Of a DNA stretch of 64,000 nucleotides, positions 54,673 through 62,600 are shown piece by piece (positions within the stretch are counted from its first letter, which is position 1; every line of letters begins with the position of its first letter). Both the position numbers and the translations under genes were made by a program. Below the pieces are notes generated by a model, which was not told where the DNA came from, made no database searches, and worked only from the letters and a program-made list of their open reading frames with translations. Where the stretch lies: assembly GCA_000513555.1 (NCBI GenBank), contig ALYD01000005.1:1-64000 (forward strand), written 5' to 3'. This DNA is from Lachnospiraceae bacterium JC7. Its GTDB lineage: Bacteria; Bacillota; Clostridia; Lachnospirales; Lachnospiraceae.

Positions 54673-55893
54673 TCAGTCGTCAGCTACTGCCTGACCCTTC
54701 ATGATGACCTTTCTGTAGATCTGGTCAACTACAACGCCGATAGCATTATCTCCGGAAACATTACATGCTGTTCCGAAAGAATCCTGTGTGATGTAAAGAG
54801 CTACCATAAGTGCGCAGATAGGGCCGTTAGGATCACCTGCTGTTGTTCCGAATACCATGTAAAGGAATGGGAGGGCTGTCATGATAGATCCGCCCGGAGC
54901 TCCAGGAGACGCAACCATGGCAACACCGAGTGTCATGATGAACGGGATCACAGTTGCAAGGCTGATCGGAAGATCATTCATGAGACATACTGCTGTAGCG
55001 CAGGCTGTGATAGTGATCATTGAACCACACATGTGGATGTTAGCGCAAAGTGGTACTACAAAGTTTCTGATCTGTGAGCAGATACCGTCAGCACGTGCAC
55101 ACTCAAGGTTTACAGGAATTGTAGCTGCAGAAGACTGTGTTCCGATAGCTGTTGTGTAACCTGAGATCTGGTTTGTCATAAGCTTGAAAGGATTCTTGTG
55201 AGAAATGCTGCCTGCAATTGAGAACTCGATAACGAGGTAAACAAGGTGCATGGCGATAACTACGATAAATACCTTCCAGAGGATTCCAAGGATAGTGAAT
55301 GTCTTTCCTGAGTATGTAAGGTCTACGAATGTACCGCAGATATACAGAGGAAGAAGTGGAATGATAGCTGTGTGAAGAACCGCATCAATGATAGCTGAGA
55401 AATCCTTCATGCTGTTGTAAAGAGTTGTACCGATGGTCTTTCCGCGAAGGTTTGACATGCAGAGTCCGAGGATGAATGCAAGAACAACTGCTGAAAGTGT
55501 ATCGATAACAGCAGGAAGTGAAATGCTGAAATATGTTCCGACACTTACATCTGCTGTTGACTGGATCTTCTCAAGGGCATCCGGTGCCATGAAATGCGGG
55601 AAGAGTGAGCTTGATACGATGAAAGACATGCTTCCTGCAACAAGTGTACTGCAGTATGCGAGAAGAACTGTGATGATAAGGAGCTTACCTGCACCCTGTG
55701 ACAGATCTGCGATACCCATGGTAACGTATGCAAGAATCATAAGAGGTATAACGAACTTCAGGAATGAACTGAAGATTGATGATAATGTAACTACTGTCTT
55801 ACAGAACCATAATGGCATGAACTCGCCGATCAGTATACCAACGATGATGGCGATGATAAGTTTTGGCACAAGACCTAATTTAAACTGTTTCAT
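54673..55893 (-). CDS. Dicarboxylate/amino acid:cation symporter (DAACS), probable serine uptake
   Basis: A 406-residue transporter with about eight membrane segments. Seen: FLKFVIPLMILAYVTMGIADL, TAIGTQSSAATIPVNLECA (serine-rich substrate loop) and ITACATAVCLMNDLPISL, then MVASPGAPGGSIMTALPFL, all typical of the family. Its place ahead of sdaAB-sdaAA suggests serine, or serine/threonine, as substrate. The downstream hairpin may give it more message than the enzymes. Confidence 0.88.
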   Translation of the reverse strand: MKQFKLGLVPKLIIAIIVGILIGEFMPLWFCKTVVTLSSIFSSFLKFVIPLMILAYVTMGIADLSQGAGKLLIITVLLAYCSTLVAGSMSFIVSSSLFPHFMAPDALEKIQSTADVSVGTYFSISLPAVIDTLSAVVLAFILGLCMSNLRGKTIGTTLYNSMKDFSAIIDAVLHTAIIPLLPLYICGTFVDLTYSGKTFTILGILWKVFIVVIAMHLVYLVIEFSIAGSISHKNPFKLMTNQISGYTTAIGTQSSAATIPVNLECARADGICSQIRNFVVPLCANIHMCGSMITITACATAVCLMNDLPISLATVIPFIMTLGVAMVASPGAPGGSIMTALPFLYMVFGTTAGDPNGPICALMVALYITQDSFGTACNVSGDNAIGVVVDQIYRKVIMKGQAVADD

Positions 55894-56140
55894 AAATTTC
55901 CCCTTAAAACTTTACGGGCCTGACCCCGTATAATATAGACTTAACAACAGGAAGATGTGCACCCCTCTTCCCATTAGTTATGGGGATAATAACTAAAAAT
56001 AATACATTTGTAAAATTCATAGTTTTAAACCAGCCCATTAAAAATAATAATGGGTAAAGCATTGTATGAAACGTTTTATTGTATACAGAATTCAAGTGTT
56101 TTCAACACTTTTAAAATTATGGTCTTCCTCCCTTGATAAT

Positions 56141-57082
56141 CTATCTCACAGGCTTTTCCACAGCATTAAAGCATCCCAGGAATCGGACAGATTCCATCCC
56201 GCTTATCTTTTCCAGCTGTTCCTTCGTGATGCCATCAGGATCTTCGGTCTCTATCTCATAGCGATATCTTCCCAGTGCACTCCCCTCCGGTCTGTCATGA
56301 ATGGTTACCAGCTCGAGGCCTGCATCATGGATCGCCACGATGATGTCATCGATCCGATTCGCTTCACAATCCGCCAGAAATACTGACCGACTGTTTTTTT
56401 CTCCGGAAAGAGCAGCTTTCGAAAGCACATAGAATCTTGTCTTGTTTGCATCTGTTATCTGAACATTCCGAGCCAGAACCTCGAGTCCGTAAAGCTCCGC
56501 CGCACCGGGGGCAGCTATGGCCGCTATGGTCCTGTCGCCCTGCTCAGCCACATAGCTGGCAGCCGCTGCAGTGCTGGGCTTTTCTTCCGTGACCGCCGAA
56601 GGCATGTGTTCACTGCGCCACTCCTCAGTCTGCTTTATACCCTGAGCATGTGAGCATACCGTTTTTATCTCATCGATGGTAGTTCCAGGAACTCCCATGA
56701 GAGTCTGACTTATGGGAAGTACGATCTCTCCCACCACATATACTCCATCAGTAGCCATAAGTGCATCCACATAATTGGTGACCGCTCCCCCGAGAGTGTT
56801 CTCCTGAGGTATCACTGCATAATCAGACACTCCATCCACCACATCAGAAATCGCATCATCCACAGTGTCCTTCGGAATAAATTCTCCGGTATCACTGAAG
56901 AAGAACTGCGCCGCTTCCTCTGTGTAAGTCCCCTCCGGTCCCAGATAACTTATTTTCGTCCCGGCATCAGCCTCAATACTGCTTTCAGTCGGAACCGACG
57001 GTGTCTCAATCGCTCCCCCGCAGCCGTAAACAATCACCCCTAACGTCAGTCCAAGTACTGCTCCAAAAAGTCTTCTCCTCAT
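56141..57082 (-). CDS. Exported prephenate dehydratase-like lipoprotein with ACT domain
   Basis: A 313-residue protein. The first 20 residues form a lipoprotein signal peptide: MRRRLFG, hydrophobic core, then VIVYGCGG with Cys21. After a short Thr/Glu/Ser linker comes a full prephenate dehydratase domain: YLGPEGTYTEEAA, VIPQENTLGGAV (usual PIENS), ISQTLMG, HAQGIKQTEEW and NKTRFYVLSK with the catalytic Thr-Arg-Phe. A C-terminal ACT domain follows (FLADCEANRIDDIIVAIHDAGLELVTIHDRP; HDRP replaces the usual ESRP phenylalanine-binding motif). Normal PheA acts in the cytoplasm, so an outside copy is unexpected. The ATG at 57082 has AGGAG nine bases upstream. Next to a secreted LysM protein gene. Confidence 0.85.
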   Translation of the reverse strand: MRRRLFGAVLGLTLGVIVYGCGGAIETPSVPTESSIEADAGTKISYLGPEGTYTEEAAQFFFSDTGEFIPKDTVDDAISDVVDGVSDYAVIPQENTLGGAVTNYVDALMATDGVYVVGEIVLPISQTLMGVPGTTIDEIKTVCSHAQGIKQTEEWRSEHMPSAVTEEKPSTAAAASYVAEQGDRTIAAIAAPGAAELYGLEVLARNVQITDANKTRFYVLSKAALSGEKNSRSVFLADCEANRIDDIIVAIHDAGLELVTIHDRPEGSALGRYRYEIETEDPDGITKEQLEKISGMESVRFLGCFNAVEKPVR

Positions 57083-57115
57083 TATATCCATCTCCTGATC
57101 TCGTTATTTCACCCG

Positions 57116-57763
57116 TTATGCAAGCTTTAATTTTTGTCCGATCTCTATTCTATCCGGATTTTTTATGGTGTCCCTATTCAGTTTATAGATCTCCTTCCAC
57201 TTTCCGGAATCTCCATATACTTTCTTTGCTATCTTCTGAAGAGTATCACCACGCTTCACCACATAAATTCCGGCATCTTCTCCCGCGTTCTCTTTATCCT
57301 TTCCGGAAGCAGCATTTGAAATTCCCGCTTCTGTTCCCAGCGAAGAAGCATTGACATCTAAACCGGACTGCGAAATGACTGTTTTAACCAGAATATCTTT
57401 AAGCTTCTCTATTTCCTCATCCGAAAGGCCCCTGGATCTGAGGTACTCTGTGGCCTTTTCACTAAGATCCTCCGTCTTCAGTGCCCCTGACTCATAAGCC
57501 TTCAGAAGCTCTTTCACTATTTCACTGTCTGCGATGGCCTGATACCTGCTGTCATCCTTCACCATAGAATAATAGTTAAACAAAGAAGACATAACATCCT
57601 CAGGTTTTATACCCTGAAGCATATCGCTATAGCTTCCTGTGTTTCCGGCGGTCGCACTGGTGTCACCCACTGTTTCTGCGGCATACGCCGTCATAAGCAT
57701 CATTGAACTCAGTACCACTGCAAGAACTGTAGTTACCGCTGATAATCTCATTTTGTTTCTCAT
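57116..57763 (-). CDS. Secreted LysM-domain protein
   Basis: A 215-residue exported protein: signal peptide (MRNKMRLSAVTTVLAVVLSS...TAYAAE), a helical middle of about 120 residues (KPEDVMSSLFNYYSMVKDD, GLSDEEIEKLKDILVKTVISQS), and a C-terminal LysM domain (YVVKRGDTLQKIAKKVYGDSGKWKEIYKLN...) that binds peptidoglycan. No enzyme domain. Two adjacent ATGs; the one at 57763 has AGGAG six bases upstream. It lies 33 bp before the exported prephenate dehydratase gene, probably in one operon. Confidence 0.88.
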   Translation of the reverse strand: MRNKMRLSAVTTVLAVVLSSMMLMTAYAAETVGDTSATAGNTGSYSDMLQGIKPEDVMSSLFNYYSMVKDDSRYQAIADSEIVKELLKAYESGALKTEDLSEKATEYLRSRGLSDEEIEKLKDILVKTVISQSGLDVNASSLGTEAGISNAASGKDKENAGEDAGIYVVKRGDTLQKIAKKVYGDSGKWKEIYKLNRDTIKNPDRIEIGQKLKLA

Positions 57764-57880
57764 CATACTCTCCTTCCTGTTATATATTTTCCGGGTCATG
57801 CTCCACGCAAAAGGCCCAATCATTTCCATCATAAAGAACTAAGGGAAAATCTCTCCTTACATCTTACCGGGCTGCCCGAA

Positions 57881-59359
57881 TCATATCTCCAAAGTATCCA
57901 GTCTTCCCAGCAGTTCTTCAACTCTCTCCATGCACATTTTCGCTATACTCTTTTCTTTTTCCGTCAGCTCCACATGTTTATGAATTTTTCTCACCATCCT
58001 GATGTAACTGATAAACGCAGCCTTGTCCCTGATCTTTCCAAGTACGCTTTCATCCTCGGTGTCGAAATAGATCTTCAGGAAGGTTTCAAAAAACCTCCTG
58101 GATGTCTGATATGAGAATCCCATGAATTTCTCTACCACTGACGGATCATTCTCACCCAGTGCCACATAGAAATGATGAAGTCCGGCGATCTCGATTATAG
58201 GATTTCCTCTTGATACCCTGTCCATGTCTATGAGTAGCGCCTCACCGTTCTGCATAAAGACATTGCCGGTATGGAAATCTCCGTGTATAAGAGTTGTCGG
58301 ATCAGGCAGTGTGCCGATAAGCTTCATGCACCTTTCTGCCAATGCCTCGTCATCGTAAGCGATACCTCCACGGATATAATCCCTCAGATTTTCTGTAGCG
58401 TCTGAAAAACCGTCTTCTTCTGTGACTTCAATGTCATGGATCGTATGTGCAAGTTCAGCCATTACTCTCGCATATGTGTCTACCTGCGACGGGTCTCTCG
58501 ATATACATCCCGAGATAGTCTCAGAAGCTATGAGCTCATACATGGCACCATAACGGTCTCCAACCGAAACTATTCCGAAAGAAATGGCGGTAGGCATACC
58601 GAGTACGAAGGTCTTACGGCTCAATGCTATCTCCTGCTCAACATCACGGTAGGTGTTGTTCTCATTGAACACCTTGATCACCAGCTCATCATCATAGCGG
58701 TAAACCTCTCCCTTTGCCCCCTTGCCTATGAGCTTGCAGCCATCTATCGAAACTTCTCTGTACTTTTTATATCTGGCCTTTTCCGAATCAAATGTTCCCG
58801 GCCAGATAAAATTGACGTGCTTGATATATTCCTTAAAGGCACCGGTCTTGTTCAGTGACAGCTCCACTATTTCGGCGATGGTCCTGTAGTACCAGCATTG
58901 AAGCTGCGGATCCCCCTGATGAAAGCCTGTCCACATGCTCTCACCCATTTCAGAATACATGCCTGAAAGTGACCTGATATTTGCAAGCTTGTCAGCCAGC
59001 CACAGCATCTTCACACCTATATCACGACTGTTTCTGAGAACCTGCAGGGCTTCTTCCTTACGGCGTTTCCATGTTTCTCCGGGATCCTCATCAGGATACT
59101 TATTCTCGGACTCAGAAGAGACCAGAAATGCAACTCTGTCTCCAAAGCGTTTCTTTATCTCTTCCAGTGTACCATCCGTATCCTCAACGATATCATGAAG
59201 TATACCTGCAGTGATGATCTCCTGATCATCAGTCATGGTAGAAAGGATCTGAGCAACTTCTATCGGATGTAAAATATACGGGATATTCTTGAATTTTCGT
59301 ATCTTGCCCTGATGCAGAACTGTAGCGTAGATTATGGCCTCTTCCAACATATTCATCAT
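57881..59359 (-). CDS. SpoT-type HD hydrolase fused to aminoglycoside-kinase-like domain
   Basis: A 492-residue cytoplasmic fusion. Residues 1 to about 175 are a RelA/SpoT HD hydrolase domain: H31 in YILHPIEVA, HD at 55-56 in GILHDIVEDT, and D123/N127 in LADKLANIRSL, the full set for (p)ppGpp hydrolysis. Residues about 200-490 are a phosphotransferase of the APH/choline-kinase fold: VIKVF lysine, catalytic loop HGDFHTGNVF and metal-binding IDMDR. No synthetase domain is present. A kinase of this type is known in the TIGR02172 (Fibrobacter paralogous) group. Likely alarmone hydrolysis coupled to a small-molecule kinase; substrate unknown. GGAAAG lies about six bases before the ATG. Confidence 0.82.
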   Translation of the reverse strand: MMNMLEEAIIYATVLHQGKIRKFKNIPYILHPIEVAQILSTMTDDQEIITAGILHDIVEDTDGTLEEIKKRFGDRVAFLVSSESENKYPDEDPGETWKRRKEEALQVLRNSRDIGVKMLWLADKLANIRSLSGMYSEMGESMWTGFHQGDPQLQCWYYRTIAEIVELSLNKTGAFKEYIKHVNFIWPGTFDSEKARYKKYREVSIDGCKLIGKGAKGEVYRYDDELVIKVFNENNTYRDVEQEIALSRKTFVLGMPTAISFGIVSVGDRYGAMYELIASETISGCISRDPSQVDTYARVMAELAHTIHDIEVTEEDGFSDATENLRDYIRGGIAYDDEALAERCMKLIGTLPDPTTLIHGDFHTGNVFMQNGEALLIDMDRVSRGNPIIEIAGLHHFYVALGENDPSVVEKFMGFSYQTSRRFFETFLKIYFDTEDESVLGKIRDKAAFISYIRMVRKIHKHVELTEKEKSIAKMCMERVEELLGRLDTLEI

Positions 59360-59427
59360 ATAGATCTTTCCTGCCTTTCCCCGACTTCTGGCAAAAAGTC
59401 GAACCTAATGCATTATCAATAAAAAAC

Positions 59428-59455
59428 TTATCGGCGTAAACTTCTTATATCTTTA
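59428..59455 (-). promoter_or_regulatory. SigD/FliA-like promoter for the HD-kinase gene
   Basis: Minus strand: TAAA (59452-59455), 16 bases, GCCGATAA (59428-59435), close to the motility sigma factor consensus TAAA-N15-GCCGATAA, about 70 bp before the ATG. The one extra base in the spacer makes this tentative. Confidence 0.4.
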
Positions 59456-59558
59456 GAAAAACCACAGGATATTTTCATCTCCGAAGAAAATAAAGTCTCT
59501 TCTTTCATCATTTTATCACAGCCATATGTAACGGTGCCGGAAAATAAAGGAAATGAAT

Positions 59559-59591
59559 CAAAAAAGGGGCCAGACCCTAAGGTCTGACCCC
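59559..59591 (-). terminator. Terminator after the Cna-B adhesin gene
   Basis: Stem 59566-59576 / 59581-59591 (11 bp, one G-U), four-base loop, then TTTTTT on the minus strand. Confidence 0.85.
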
Positions 59592-59617
59592 AGATTAACT
59601 TTAAAGACCAAGAATGT

Positions 59618-62600
59618 TTATTTTACATTCGCTGCCTTTTTTCTTTTTCTGTCAGCATAGAACCATGCTGCCAGTACTGCAAGTGAGAAGATAGCGCCGA
59701 TTCCATAGAAGATCATGTTCGAATCATCACCTGTCCTAGGAATTCTTGTGGCACCTAAAACTTCCGGCTCTTCAGGTGTCGGACGGTTTGCACCAAGTAC
59801 CTCTCCATCATCGGTTGAATCGGAGCCTCCCGGTGTATTTCCACCGCCTCCTCCACCTCCGCCGCCACCGCCACCGTTGTCGGTGTAGCTGTTGGTGAAG
59901 GTCACTTCAGATACCTTTCCGTTTTCTGTATAAACTCTTGCAGCCACTACTCCTTCACCTGTACGAGCTTCAGTACCATAGCTTACAGACTTATAAGAAG
60001 ACTTGTAGCTTGTGATAGTCTGCTCTGTGAATGTGTAGTAAATACGCTTTCCGTCTGCGGTATAAACAGGAACCTCTGCCCATGTTGTGTCATCAGTCCA
60101 GTTGTTTGCCGCATTGAGAATTGTCTCAGTCTTAAGTCCGTCTACTGTGATGTCCTTGGTTGTTCCACCCACCACTGTTGATGCCTTAAGTGTTATCTTG
60201 AGTTCCTGAGGACGCTTCTTATATCTGTCATTTTCATCACTCCAGGTCTTTGAAACCTTCAGTGAAGCTGTATCCATACGGTTCGTGATATCTGTTCTGA
60301 ATCCGATCTCCGTCTCCGTTGAATCTGAAGTATATACATAGGCTCCTACAGTACCCTTTGTATAGTCCTTATTCTTGACATCTACATTGATCTGAGTTCC
60401 GTCTGAAAGATAGATTCTGGTCTCAACCGCACGATAGTTGTAAATGTAACCTGCAGCGTCACATACAGGAAGATCCTGTACTGTCCACTCCTGTTCATTC
60501 TTGTTTATAACGTGGGTCATGAGAGTTCTGTTTCCGTTTACAGTTACGTAAACATTAGTCCAGTCTGTCTTCTCGGTCTTACGCTGAAGAACTACTTCAG
60601 CTCCTGTCACTGTCTTTCCGATACCCTGATACTCATTCTCCCAGTTCTTTCTGACTACGATCTCCCTGGGTTCAAGAGTATTGGTGATGATGATCTCAAA
60701 GATCTTCTTTCCGGATTCATCCTCAGTAACAGTTACTGTACTTCTCTCTTCATCAAATGTATAGCCATTGATCATGTTGCCGTAAGTCTGGATGTACTCA
60801 TTTGTCTGTGTATCAGCATTGAAATCATACTCTCTTACATAGTAGTTGATTTCCTTGCCTCTCTGTCCTCTTCTGTACTGAGGAAGATCCTTCCATGTAT
60901 GTGTCCAGTTATCCTTCGCACTGAGAGTAACATTATCATAATCCTTGCTGTCAAAATTCTTATCTTCATCCAGCAGCATCTGACTTACAGGCTCGTCAAC
61001 TCTTTCGTTGTCGCCATTATAGTAGTAATCCCAAAGAGCAACTTTGATCTTTTCAGGTCTGTCGCCGTACTTGTTGTCGTTGTCATCCCACTTCTTGGTA
61101 ACAGAAACATCTACTGTTCTAAGCTTGTGGATATTTGAATATGTGCTCTTTACGAGAGCCTCTTCTTCAAGAATGACACCTCCGTCCGTCTTGAATTCAT
61201 AACCGCTTACTTCATCCTCATCAGCTCTGTAGATATATTCTTCACCGTTTGGAGCCTTTACAGGAAGCTCTGACCATGAAGCTGTTGTCCACTTATCTAA
61301 GCCTGCCTCAGTCTGGTTGGTGATCTCCCTGTCAAACTTCTCAGGTAATGTCGCCCACTTGTCATCAGACTCTGACTTAAGCTTACGCTGCAGATGGAAT
61401 TTTACGCTGTCAGGACGAACGTCTTCTCTGTTATCGTCATCGTCCCAAACCTTTGTGATGGAGAAATTACCCTTCTGCAGGATGTTGCTGAGAGATGCAA
61501 CAAATGTTCCATTCTCCTGCCTGATCATCTTGAAGTCGTAGTTATAAGCTCCAACCACATTGCCGTCAAGTTCAGTTACAGTTCTGACTTCTTCGCCGTC
61601 GACCATCCGTACTGTTTCAATAGATGTTTCAACTGCACGGTAAGCCAGTTCTTCACCGTCCTGTCCGTATAATGGAAGATCATCCCACATGAAGCTGTAG
61701 TTATTATCCTTTGAAAGCACTGCCGTTACATCAGTTCCTGTGGACTTACGATTTCCATCGTCATCAAGGTAGTTCTTAACCGGTTTCCAGTTTTCACCAT
61801 CCTTTGTGTACTGGAGGGCAATATGTACATAACGATCGAACTCTGCATTAGCATCGGTCTCGTCAGTTTCTATTGTATCCCAGTATTTCTCTGCGATGAC
61901 AGAAGTCGTAGCCACCTTATTCTCGATCAGTGTTTCAAACTTCCATGAATCCAATGTTTCCGTACGTACCGTATCGGACTTCTCCTTGGTGTATCCGTTC
62001 ACCTCTCTTTCCTTAACAACATATGTTATCTCTGTCTTCTTGAATCCGCGCTTATACTTCGGCAGATTGCTCCAGCTTGCCTTCCAGTCATTGGAAGCTT
62101 CCAGAATAACCGGATTATCAAGCTTCTGTATCTTTCCGTCAGCAAGCTCGAAGTTTTCAACTAACTCGCTTACTGTAGCATTAGTCTCAGGGTCCTTATA
62201 CTCTGCATAAAGAGTAGCCTCAAGTTTAACCGGTCTCTCTCCATACTTATCATTCTGATCCACCCAAACCTTGGATACTTCCGCATCCACTGTATCAAGA
62301 TCATGAATGTTTACATATTCTACATAAACCGTTTCTTCTTCTATGAGTTCGATTCCCTTATCAATGTAAGTCTCAACCAGATCCCTGCCTGTGATGAGCT
62401 TATAGAAGAATTCTCTTACAGGCTTTGTGAAATCCTTGATAGCATTGATAATTCTCTGAACAACACTGTACTCTTCGTTGTAGAGTCTCAGAACGTATCC
62501 ATCGACCTCGTCCTCTATTACTCTGTATGAGTAAGGTTTGCCAAGGGCATTCTCCACAGGAAGTCCTTCCCATGTAGCGGTTGACCATTCACCTGAAACC

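Noticed and set aside
55904-56095. Minus-strand ORF of 63 codons upstream of the symporter
   Set aside because: No ribosome site, overlaps probable promoter sequence, and no family resemblance.
60512-61138. Plus-strand ORF of 208 codons within the adhesin gene
   Set aside because: Antisense to Cna-B repeats, without a ribosome site; repeats create the same open frame more than once.
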